Of a stretch of 14,878 nt of DNA, positions 1 through 7,202 are shown in pieces. Numbering within the stretch: the first letter of the stretch is position 1; each line of letters begins with the position of its first letter. The DNA comes from Bacteroidota bacterium (GTDB lineage Bacteria; Bacteroidota; Bacteroidia; Flavobacteriales; Flavobacteriaceae), in contig CANINJ010000012.1 of NCBI GenBank assembly GCA_947468985.1, positions 1 through 14,878 of the forward strand, given 5' to 3'. Both the position numbers and the translations under genes were made by a program. Under the pieces are notes generated by a model, which was given only the letters and a program-made list of their open reading frames with translations, was not told the DNA's origin and searched no databases.

Positions 1-34
1 ATTATTAAATGTTTCAACTTGAATGTTCAAAACT

Positions 35-2254
35 TTAATTTTTATAAACGCGAGTTACTTTATCAATGCCGTCTATTTTTCTAATTTTTGCCATCATTTT
101 CTCAAGAATTCCATTGTTTTTTACAATTACTGCAACTTTTCCATTGAATAATCCAGCTTCTGTTGTCAAAGAAATACTTTGAATATTGATGTTCATATTA
201 CTCGAAATAACTTTTGTTAGTTCGTTTGTAAGCCCCAAAAAGTCCATTCCAGTAATTATCAAAACGGCTTTAAATTCTTGTTGAGACGAATCAATCCATT
301 TGGCTTTTATAACTCGGTATGCATAGTTAGATTGCATACTCAAAGCATTTGGACAATCTTTTTTGTGAACTTTAATTCCTTCATTTATGGTAATAAAACC
401 AAAAACTTCGTCTCCAACAATTGGATTGCAACAGGCTGATAATTTATAGTCTAATTTATCTTGTTCTACACCAAAAACGAGTAAGTCATAATTGGTATTA
501 ATTTCTTCCTTGTTAACGTGTTCAACAGGGGCAGTTGGGGTTCTTTTGATTTTGTTTTTAAAAAAATTGATAAAAGTATTGCTTTTTAAAGCTGCAAAGT
601 CTTTAAGTTGTTGGTTTTCGATTGAGCCAATTCCAACTCTATAGAATAAATCTAAACTTGTTTTAAGTTTGAAATAAATTACCAATTCATTAATAGTTTT
701 CTCATTTAAGGCAACTTTTAGATGTCGTAATTTTCGTGTTAAAAGTTCCCTTCCGTCTTCGGCAACTTTCTTCGTATTTTCATTTAAGACATTCTTAATT
801 TTAGTTTTTGCGCGAGAAGTGGTCACATAATTCAACCAATGCGGGGTTGGTTTTTGATTTACAGAAGTAATAACTTCAATTTGGTCGCCACTTTTCAATT
901 CAAAATTTAGCGGCACCAATTTTCCATTTACACGAGTTCCTCTAGTATGAACTCCAATTGCAGAGTGAATACTAAACGCAAAATCGAGTGATGTAGCGCC
1001 TTTCGGCAATGATTTTATTTCTCCAGTGGGTGTAAAAACGAAAATTTCTTTGGAATAAAGATTCATTTTAAAATCTTCAACAAAGTCAACCGCATTTTTT
1101 TCCTGATTTTCTAAAGCTTCCTTTAATAGATTCAACCAAACATCCAATCCGCTTTCTTCTGTTGCCCCTTGTTTGTATTTATAATGTGCGGCATATCCTT
1201 TTTCGGCAATTTCATCCATTCGTTCACTACGAACTTGAACTTCAACCCAGCGTCCCAAAGGTCCCATAACAGTGATGTGAAGTGCTTCGTAACCTGTTGA
1301 TTTTGGTGATGAAATCCAATCTCGCAATCGACTTGGACTTGGTCTGTAATGATCTGTTACAATCGAATAAATTTTCCAAGCGATAAATTTCTCATCGTGT
1401 GGATTTGATTTATAGACAATTCTAAGTGCGAATTTATCATAAACTTCATCGTAACTCACATTTTGAGCCTTCATTTTTCTACGAATAGAATATATTGATT
1501 TTGGTCGCCCTTTTATAACATACTCAATTCCTTCCGAATCCAAAGATTTCTTTAAAACTTCAGATATATTTTTGATATATGCGTCTTGTTCCTCTTTTGT
1601 TTCTTTTATTTTAGTAACAATATCTTTATAAACAGCGGGCTCGGTATATTTTAATCCTAAATCTTCCAACTGCGTTTTTATATTATATAATCCCAATCGG
1701 TGGGCGAGAGGCGCATAAATATATAAGGTTTCCGATGCAATTTTGGTCTGTTTATTTTCCTCCATCGAATCCATAGTTTGCATATTATGGAGACGGTCAG
1801 CCAATTTTATTAAAATAACTCGAACATCATCATTTAATGTAAGAATCATTTTTCTGAAATTTTCAGCTTGCATCGAAGAATTTAAATCTTTTTGAATTTT
1901 GGAAATTTTGGTCAATCCTTCCACAAGTTGCGCAACTTTTGGATTGAACATTTTTTCAATGTCTAAAACGGTAATTTCGGTATCTTCAACAACATCGTGA
2001 AGTAAAGCTGCTGCGATTGAAGTAGCTCCCAAACCAATTTCTGAAGCTACAATTTTTGCAACAGCAATGGGGTGAAAAATATAGGCTTCACCTGATTTTC
2101 TTCGTTGTTCCTGATGCGCATCGACAGCCACATCAAAGGCTTTTCGGATTAGTTTTTTATCTTCAGGTGTTAATGTTTGATAACTTATTCGGAGAAGTTC
2201 TTTATATTCTCGGGCAATAGCCTTATTTTCTTTTTCTATCTCAATTTCTGTCAT
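35..2254 (-). CDS. rel: Bifunctional (p)ppGpp synthetase/hydrolase, long RSH (Rel/SpoT) family
   Basis: Cytosolic alarmone enzyme of the stringent response: it makes (p)ppGpp from GTP/GDP plus ATP and can hydrolyse it. The 739-residue length is usual for long RSH proteins. Domains in order: HD hydrolase (about 30-200) with the intact HDVVEDT motif at 86-92 and LADRLHNM at 151-158; synthetase (about 240-365) with GRPKSIYS at 249-256, a TGYEALH loop at 320-326 and the VEVQVR strand at 337-342 carrying the expected catalytic Glu; TGS (about 403-463); a helical part; a zinc-finger-like segment with Cys608, Cys609, His630 and Cys634; C-terminal ACT (about 661-739). Both catalytic halves look intact, so a bifunctional enzyme is the natural reading. 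ATG start at 2254 with no Shine-Dalgarno. It lies 99 bp downstream of the methyltransferase gene on the same strand; I found no convincing promoter in that gap, so co-transcription is possible. Whether the genome has a second RSH cannot be seen here. Confidence 0.97.
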   Translation of the reverse strand: MTEIEIEKENKAIAREYKELLRISYQTLTPEDKKLIRKAFDVAVDAHQEQRRKSGEAYIFHPIAVAKIVASEIGLGATSIAAALLHDVVEDTEITVLDIEKMFNPKVAQLVEGLTKISKIQKDLNSSMQAENFRKMILTLNDDVRVILIKLADRLHNMQTMDSMEENKQTKIASETLYIYAPLAHRLGLYNIKTQLEDLGLKYTEPAVYKDIVTKIKETKEEQDAYIKNISEVLKKSLDSEGIEYVIKGRPKSIYSIRRKMKAQNVSYDEVYDKFALRIVYKSNPHDEKFIAWKIYSIVTDHYRPSPSRLRDWISSPKSTGYEALHITVMGPLGRWVEVQVRSERMDEIAEKGYAAHYKYKQGATEESGLDVWLNLLKEALENQEKNAVDFVEDFKMNLYSKEIFVFTPTGEIKSLPKGATSLDFAFSIHSAIGVHTRGTRVNGKLVPLNFELKSGDQIEVITSVNQKPTPHWLNYVTTSRAKTKIKNVLNENTKKVAEDGRELLTRKLRHLKVALNEKTINELVIYFKLKTSLDLFYRVGIGSIENQQLKDFAALKSNTFINFFKNKIKRTPTAPVEHVNKEEINTNYDLLVFGVEQDKLDYKLSACCNPIVGDEVFGFITINEGIKVHKKDCPNALSMQSNYAYRVIKAKWIDSSQQEFKAVLIITGMDFLGLTNELTKVISSNMNINIQSISLTTEAGLFNGKVAVIVKNNGILEKMMAKIRKIDGIDKVTRVYKN

Positions 2255-2353
2255 AGCTATTTTGCATTCAATTTCTAAAATTATGAATAAGTAATGAGAT
2301 GTGCAAATGATGAATTATAATTGTGATATAAATGCCATTTCAATCTTGAAAAA

Positions 2354-3142
2354 TTAAAATCCTCTTTGCCTTTTTGCTTCAAATATTAATATAGCAGCGG
2401 CCACCGAAACATTCATAGAATCGATTTCGCCTTGCATTGGAATAATGATATTTTGTGTCGCAGCATCTCGCCATTCTTGAGTCAAACCAGTTGCTTCAGT
2501 ACCAACAACCAAAGCAGTTGGCGTTGTGTAATCTTGCTTATGATAGGATGTTGAATTTTGTAATGTAGCGCAATAAAAATTGATTTTTCGCTCTTTTAAA
2601 AAAGCAATAATTTCAGATGTTGTGCCTGTTGCAATTTGATTGGTAAACAAACATCCAACGCTGGAACGCACCACATTTGGATTGAATAAATCGCCTTTTG
2701 GATTGGCAATAATCACAGCGTCAAGATCGGCGGCATCTGCGGTTCGTAATAATGCACCAATATTTCCAGGTTTTTCGGGTGCTTCAGCTATCAAAATCAA
2801 AGGATTTTCTTTCAGTTTTAAATCAGATAATTTCAAATTTTTACTTTTTGCAATTCCAATAATTCCTTCGGTTGTATCTCGATACGCCAATTTTTCAAAC
2901 ACTTCTTTATTGATTTCAATCAAGTTGAATTGCTGCTTTGACAGTTGATTTATTTCAATTTCAGAAATCAATTCAGGGTAAAACAAAATCGTGTCAATTT
3001 CATATCCGCCTTTTATTGCCAATGAAATTTCGCGTTGTCCTTCAATCAAAAAAGTACCCGATTGTTTTCTGGCTTTTGCTTTTTCCTGTAAAAGTACCAA
3101 TGACTTTATATATGGATTTTGAACGGATGTGATTTGTTTCAA
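2354..3142 (-). CDS. TrmH/SpoU-family RNA 2'-O-methyltransferase (TTG start)
   Basis: SPOUT-fold, SAM-dependent enzyme expected to 2'-O-methylate a ribose in rRNA or tRNA. The N-terminal substrate-binding part (about 1-95) begins with ITSVQNPYIKSL and includes FLIEGQREI, usual for the SpoU substrate-binding domain. The catalytic part (about 115-262) has motif 1 (PGNIGALLRTADAA), motif 2 (VVGTEATGL) and motif 3 (IPMQGEIDSMNVSVAAAI), with the knot Arg and Asn residues present. The start codon is TTG at 3140-3142. An in-frame TAG lies only 27 bp upstream with no ATG between, and the next internal Met is far into the domain, so TTG (or the adjacent ATT) must start the conserved N-terminus. A TATATTTG -7 box lies about 28 bp upstream. 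The exact target nucleotide (RlmB-like or other) cannot be assigned from sequence. Confidence 0.93.
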   Translation of the reverse strand: MKQITSVQNPYIKSLVLLQEKAKARKQSGTFLIEGQREISLAIKGGYEIDTILFYPELISEIEINQLSKQQFNLIEINKEVFEKLAYRDTTEGIIGIAKSKNLKLSDLKLKENPLILIAEAPEKPGNIGALLRTADAADLDAVIIANPKGDLFNPNVVRSSVGCLFTNQIATGTTSEIIAFLKERKINFYCATLQNSTSYHKQDYTTPTALVVGTEATGLTQEWRDAATQNIIIPMQGEIDSMNVSVAAAILIFEAKRQRGF

Positions 3143-3169
3143 AATAGTAGGTGTTGAAAAATTATGCTA

Positions 3170-3177
3170 CAAATATA
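3170..3177 (-). promoter_or_regulatory. Predicted -7 box (TAnnTTTG) of the TrmH-family gene
   Basis: On the minus strand these bases read TATATTTG, an exact match to the Bacteroidota -7 consensus TAnnTTTG. It lies 27 bp before the TTG start at 3142, which would give a leader of roughly 20 nt. No TTG is found at the usual -33 distance, so the match is only half a promoter. It sits in the 72-bp gap after the T9SS cargo gene and would let the methyltransferase and perhaps rel be transcribed independently of it. Confidence 0.5.
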
Positions 3178-3214
3178 ATGAGAGAAATTGATGTGGGTTA
3201 TTTTTAGTGAAAAA

Positions 3215-5017
3215 CTATCGTGTTAAATACAAATATCCTGTTAGTGCTTCGCTATAATCAGGGTCGTTTAAATCAATTATATAAAAATAAGTTCCCGCAG
3301 GAATTTCTTTGTTGTCAAGCAAAATTCCTTTGGTTGCAAAACCGTCCCATTCTTGAGAAGTACTGTTTCCCGTCCAAATTAAAGTTCCCCAACGGTTGTA
3401 AATGGAAACTTTGTATTTCAAGAAAATGCCTATCAATCCATCAATATGAAAAGTGTCATTTTCACCGTCATTGTTAGCAGAAACAAAATTATGAACTATA
3501 GGTGGACAGTTTTTTGTTTCCAATATAAATGAAGTAATATTAGAACAATGCGCATTTTCTAATCGAATGTAAATTGTTTTTGGAGTTGATAATGCAACAA
3601 AATTGGAAGTATTAAAAATTGGACTTGTGTTGTTTTGAGCATTTAATAAAGAGTCATAAAAACGAATAGTGTCGCTAGGATTTACTTTTACTAAATTTTC
3701 ATAGTCCGAAAAATTGAAAGTTCCTTTGCCAGCGCCTTCATTACAAGCTTCATTATTTGGCAATAAATTGAACAAAGGTGAAACGCTTAAAATAACGGGA
3801 ACAGTAAATTTATTATTGATTTCGCTAATTTCTGTAACAATTCCAAAACCTGAACCATTATCATCAACTACAAATTTCAAATCGAAACTATCAGCTATTG
3901 TATTTGGAATAATAAGCGTTACTTGCCCAATTTCATTTCCATCAATTGGTATAATTGTTTGCGTGAAAATAGTTCGAATAAATACATCATTTGCATAAAT
4001 AGAAATTGGAGTATTTGCAGGTAAAACAGCCGTAGAATTGGTGTTAGAAATTGTATAATCAGCAATAATTGTTCTCGAATCGCAAGTCGTTGCAACGTTA
4101 TTAATTCCAACCGTTGCATCGGGCAATTGACTGTTTAATTTGGTTACAATGGCATTTATCATCACAAAATCTTGCCCTGATGTAAGTTGAATTTGTGCAG
4201 AGGTATCACCGATATTTATGTTGTTTTGAATCGGATATACATCCAAATCCATATTGTATAAAGTTGAAGAATTTGTCAAACTATTTGTGCCGTTAAATGC
4301 ATTATCAACGGGGTTTAACGGTGGATTTCCAATGGGATTTCCATTAATTCGAAGCGTTTCATTTACGGCAATTCCAGAATCGCCTTCCCAAGCCAAAAAA
4401 CCAATTTTTGCATCTACATTATCAATAACATTCAAACTGTTAAGGGTAATATTAATTTCGTCAGGAACGGCTTGCATTCCATCATAAACATTCAATTGAT
4501 TCAAGGGTAAATTCGGATTTTTATAAACAACAATTAGTGCCCAACCAGCAAAATTCGTACTTCTTTGAGCGTGAAAGTCAATAAAACTAGAAACATCGAG
4601 ATCGGATATGGTATAAGTTCCATTTCCAGCGGCTTGAACTTGAGCAGTAACGTCTTTAAAAGCACTGAAATAATCAAAAACCAAACTTGAAAAAACTCTT
4701 TGATGGCTAAAAGTTCTGTCAGGAGTAATGGCTTGACCGTTTAATTTCACATCAAAATCGCCCGTTCCGCAACCAGCCCAATATAAATAGGCTTTTTCAA
4801 TTACATCGTTTGGATTTAGGGTCAAATCTGCAGAAGAAGTTGTAAGAACTTCCACCGTACTTTGATATGAATTCTCAATTGGATTCAAGGTATTTCCAAC
4901 AAAAACAAAGTCATATCTCCCATTAAATTGTTGAAACAACGAAATATCTTGCCCAAAAATGGTACTAGAAAAAAGTAATATAGTTACAAAAAATATATTT
5001 TGAATGTGCTGTTTCAT
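3215..5017 (-). CDS. Secreted cell-surface protein with type-B T9SS sorting domain (CHU_C, gliding-motility-associated C-terminus)
   Basis: An exported protein of 600 residues. I chose ATG at 5017 rather than the upstream in-frame TTG at 5050, because ATG opens directly on a signal peptide (MKQH, hydrophobic IFFVTILLFSSTIF, cleavage near Gly-Gln at about 22-23) and follows an A-rich leader. The first ~280 residues form a beta-rich domain with YLYWAG near the start and many Asn/Asp-rich strands; I do not recognise its function. Next comes an Ig/CARDB-like segment (about 290-405). The last ~98 residues are the sorting domain: NNDGENDTF (variant of the usual NGDGxNDTF), IYNRWGTLIW, EWDG, PAGTYFYI and a final GYLYLTR. 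By family knowledge this domain directs type IX secretion across the outer membrane. Adhesin or structural surface protein is a guess; no protease or glycosidase motif is visible. It is divergent from the polysaccharide operon. Confidence 0.9.
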   Translation of the reverse strand: MKQHIQNIFFVTILLFSSTIFGQDISLFQQFNGRYDFVFVGNTLNPIENSYQSTVEVLTTSSADLTLNPNDVIEKAYLYWAGCGTGDFDVKLNGQAITPDRTFSHQRVFSSLVFDYFSAFKDVTAQVQAAGNGTYTISDLDVSSFIDFHAQRSTNFAGWALIVVYKNPNLPLNQLNVYDGMQAVPDEINITLNSLNVIDNVDAKIGFLAWEGDSGIAVNETLRINGNPIGNPPLNPVDNAFNGTNSLTNSSTLYNMDLDVYPIQNNINIGDTSAQIQLTSGQDFVMINAIVTKLNSQLPDATVGINNVATTCDSRTIIADYTISNTNSTAVLPANTPISIYANDVFIRTIFTQTIIPIDGNEIGQVTLIIPNTIADSFDLKFVVDDNGSGFGIVTEISEINNKFTVPVILSVSPLFNLLPNNEACNEGAGKGTFNFSDYENLVKVNPSDTIRFYDSLLNAQNNTSPIFNTSNFVALSTPKTIYIRLENAHCSNITSFILETKNCPPIVHNFVSANNDGENDTFHIDGLIGIFLKYKVSIYNRWGTLIWTGNSTSQEWDGFATKGILLDNKEIPAGTYFYIIDLNDPDYSEALTGYLYLTR

Positions 5018-5054
5018 TTTTAGTTTTATAAACGATTTAAAATTAGTCAATTAA

Positions 5055-5077
5055 TTTTATAAATCTAATTTATAAAA
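5055..5077. repeat. Perfect 10-bp inverted repeat with 3-nt spacer in a divergent intergenic region
   Basis: TTTTATAAAT, then CTA, then ATTTATAAAA: the two arms are exact reverse complements. It lies between the starts of the T9SS cargo gene (5017, minus) and the acyltransferase gene (5131, plus). The palindromic core TTTATAAA occurs three times nearby (5025-5032, 5056-5063, 5069-5076). It could be an operator or a promoter-associated site; because it is entirely A/T in the arms, chance in A/T-rich DNA is a real alternative. Confidence 0.4.
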
Positions 5078-5130
5078 AATAATGTTCTTATTAAATAAAT
5101 GATTAATTTTCCAATGTTTAATACACGATA

Positions 5131-6108
5131 TTGAAAAATTACATTGTAAAAAGATACGAAACTAAAAATTATAGCGATTGGAATGCTTTTATTAGTACTG
5201 CCAAGAATGCTACTTTTCTATTCAATAGGGACTTTATGGAGTATCATAGTGATCGATTTGATGATTTTTCATTGATGATTTATGAGGAAGATAAGTTGGT
5301 TTCTGTATTGCCAGCGAATAGAGTAGGAGATACAATTTACTCGCATCAAGGGTTAACTTATGGTGGATTGGTATTTCAAACAAAGATTAAATTAGGTAAT
5401 TCAATTGCTATTTTTCGTGATATTCTAATTTATTTAAATGAAAATCAGATTGATAAATTGAATTTAAAGTTGATTCCTTCGATATATTGCAATGGTTTTT
5501 CGGAAGAAATTGAATATTCTTTATTTCTTTTAAAAGCACAATTAATCAGAAGAGATTGTTTGTCAGTTATAGATTTATCGAAACCTTTTTCAATTTCTAA
5601 AACAAGAAAAGAAAGTATTCGTAGAGGCTTAAAAAATAATTTGGTTATAAAAGAAGAACTTAATTTTGAGTTGTTTTGGAATAAAATATTGATTCCTAAT
5701 TTGGATAAAAAACACTGTGCGAAACCAGTTCATTCGATAGAAGAAATAACGAAATTACAAAATACATTTCCAGATAAAATAAGACATTTTAATGTTTATG
5801 ACGGGAGCAATATTGTTGCAGGAACCACCATTTTTATTTCTGAAAATGTTGTGCATCCACAATATATTTCGGGTAATAATCAAAAAAATGAATTGGGAAG
5901 CTTAGACTATTTATACGATTATTTGATAAATGTAGTTTTTAAAGATAAAAAGTATTTTGATTTTGGACCTTCACACGAAGAAAATGGTACGAAAATTAAT
6001 GAAGGAATTCTATTTTGGAAAGAAAGTTTTGGTGCCAAAACAACGGTTCAGGATTATTATGAGATTGAAACCAAGAATTACAATAATTTAGCTGCTATTT
6101 TGATATGA
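5131..6108 (+). CDS. GNAT/FemAB-like N-acyltransferase, candidate amino-sugar N-acetyltransferase (TTG start)
   Basis: 325 residues resembling the FemAB/GNAT (Acetyltransf_6-like) proteins often found in flavobacterial polysaccharide loci. Visible hallmarks: an N-terminal GNAT half with FNRDFMEYHSDRFDDFS (31-47) and SHQGLTYGGLVF (71-82), then a second half with IVAGTTIFIS (228-237), the HPQYISGNN segment (242-250) and a C-terminal FDFGPSHEENGTKINEG (276-292) before FWKESFGA. The start is TTG at 5131: a TAA lies in frame at 5119 and the first internal Met is residue 36, inside a well-formed domain. The stop overlaps the aminotransferase start (ATGA), suggesting translational coupling. From this context I infer that it N-acylates the 3-amino sugar made by the next gene, in the cytosol; a peptidoglycan or other FemAB-type role is the alternative. 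The family call is firmer than the substrate. Confidence 0.82.
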   Translation: MKNYIVKRYETKNYSDWNAFISTAKNATFLFNRDFMEYHSDRFDDFSLMIYEEDKLVSVLPANRVGDTIYSHQGLTYGGLVFQTKIKLGNSIAIFRDILIYLNENQIDKLNLKLIPSIYCNGFSEEIEYSLFLLKAQLIRRDCLSVIDLSKPFSISKTRKESIRRGLKNNLVIKEELNFELFWNKILIPNLDKKHCAKPVHSIEEITKLQNTFPDKIRHFNVYDGSNIVAGTTIFISENVVHPQYISGNNQKNELGSLDYLYDYLINVVFKDKKYFDFGPSHEENGTKINEGILFWKESFGAKTTVQDYYEIETKNYNNLAAILI

Positions 6109-7202
6109 TTAAATTTCTCGATTTGCAAAAAATAAATGCCCCTTACGAAAATGCTTTTCAGCAAAAATTGAAAAGTGTCTTGGATAAAGGTTGGTATATT
6201 TTGGGCAATGAAGTTCAAGAATTTGAGAAAAATTTCGCCGATTATTGCAAAGTCAGTCATTGTATTGGTGTTGGAAATGGATTTGATGCGTTGACTTTAA
6301 TTTTCAAAGCTCATATTCAGCTAGGAAAATTACATAAAGGCGATGAAGTTATTGTTCCCGCAAATACCTATATCGCTTCAATTTTGTCTGTTTTACAAGC
6401 CGATTTAGTTCCCGTTTTGGTTGAGCCAAAATTAGAAACGTACAACATAAATCTAGATTTAATTCAAGATAAAATCACATCAAAAACAAAAGCAATTTTA
6501 GCGGTTCATTTATACGGACAATTGGCTGAATTGGATGTAATTAATGAAATTGCACTTCAAAATAATTTGATTGTTATTGAAGATGCAGCACAATCTCACG
6601 GAGCTTTCTTAAGTGAAAATAGAAAATCAAATAACACGCAAGCTTTTAGTTTTTATCCAGGGAAAAATTTAGGTGCTTTGGGCGATGGAGGTGCAATAAT
6701 TACTAACGATGAGGAATTTGCTAAAGCGTTATTCTCATTAAGAAATTATGGTTCGGAAGTAAAATATCATAATAATTATATTGGTATAAATTCTCGTTTA
6801 GATGAATTGCAAGCGGCATTTTTGAATGTTAAATTACCCAATTTAGATGCCGATAATGAACATCGTAGAACTATTGCAAAACGCTATTTATCAGGAATTA
6901 AAAACGATAAAATAACGTTGCCATTTTGGGATTTCTCAAATAATCATGTGTTTCATTTATTTGTAATTCGTACAGAAAAAAGGGGCGAATTACAAGATTA
7001 TTTAAAGCTAAACGGAATTGAAACGATGATACATTATCCAATTCCGCCGCACAAACAAAAAGCATTTGAAAATTGGAATAATTTGTCGTTTCCAATCACC
7101 GAAAAAATTCATAATGAGGTTTTAAGTTTGCCAATAAGTCCAATAATGACAGCCGATGAAGTTGATTTTGTTATCCAAAAATTGAATTTATGGACATTTT
7201 AA
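6105..7202 (+). CDS. fdtB: DegT/DnrJ/EryC1/StrS-family PLP sugar aminotransferase, FdtB/QdtB-like
   Basis: 365 residues, the usual length for nucleotide-sugar aminotransferases. It should transfer an amino group (normally from glutamate) to a keto-sugar nucleotide, here probably C3 of dTDP-3-keto-6-deoxyhexose. Visible motifs: opening MIKFLDLQ; GVGNGFDAL (55-63) for phosphate binding; PANTYIAS (85-92); VIEDAAQSHGA (157-167) with the PLP-ring Asp160 and Gln163; SFYPGKNLGALGDGGA (182-197) with Lys187 as the Schiff-base lysine; and RLDELQAAFL (231-240). All catalytic residues are present. It overlaps the acyltransferase stop by 4 nt and the next gene by 13 nt. The FdtB assignment rests on family resemblance plus an fdtA-like gene 6.7 kb downstream; a C4-aminotransferase such as a perosamine or FucN4 enzyme is less likely but not excluded. 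Confidence 0.93.
   Translation: MIKFLDLQKINAPYENAFQQKLKSVLDKGWYILGNEVQEFEKNFADYCKVSHCIGVGNGFDALTLIFKAHIQLGKLHKGDEVIVPANTYIASILSVLQADLVPVLVEPKLETYNINLDLIQDKITSKTKAILAVHLYGQLAELDVINEIALQNNLIVIEDAAQSHGAFLSENRKSNNTQAFSFYPGKNLGALGDGGAIITNDEEFAKALFSLRNYGSEVKYHNNYIGINSRLDELQAAFLNVKLPNLDADNEHRRTIAKRYLSGIKNDKITLPFWDFSNNHVFHLFVIRTEKRGELQDYLKLNGIETMIHYPIPPHKQKAFENWNNLSFPITEKIHNEVLSLPISPIMTADEVDFVIQKLNLWTF

Noticed and set aside
2255..2353. Possible terminator or promoter in the gap between the TrmH-family gene and rel
   Set aside because: There is no GC-containing hairpin with a T-run, and no TAnnTTTG on the minus strand; nothing supportable.
2640..2948. Open frame of 102 codons on the plus strand
   Set aside because: It is antisense to the TrmH-family gene, whose conserved motifs cover the same bases; it has no recognisable features of its own.
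3714..3998. Open frame of 94 codons on the plus strand, and similar ones at 3220, 4254 and 2938
   Set aside because: All lie opposite the T9SS cargo or methyltransferase genes and look like chance frames within them.
5018..5050. N-terminal extension of the T9SS cargo protein from TTG at 5050
   Set aside because: It would put 11 polar residues before a normal signal peptide; ATG at 5017 with an A-rich leader is a better start.
5104..5111. TAATTTTC as a possible -7 box for the 5131 operon
   Set aside because: It matches seven of eight consensus positions but lacks the final G, and no TTG lies at the -33 distance; too weak to annotate in DNA this A/T-rich.
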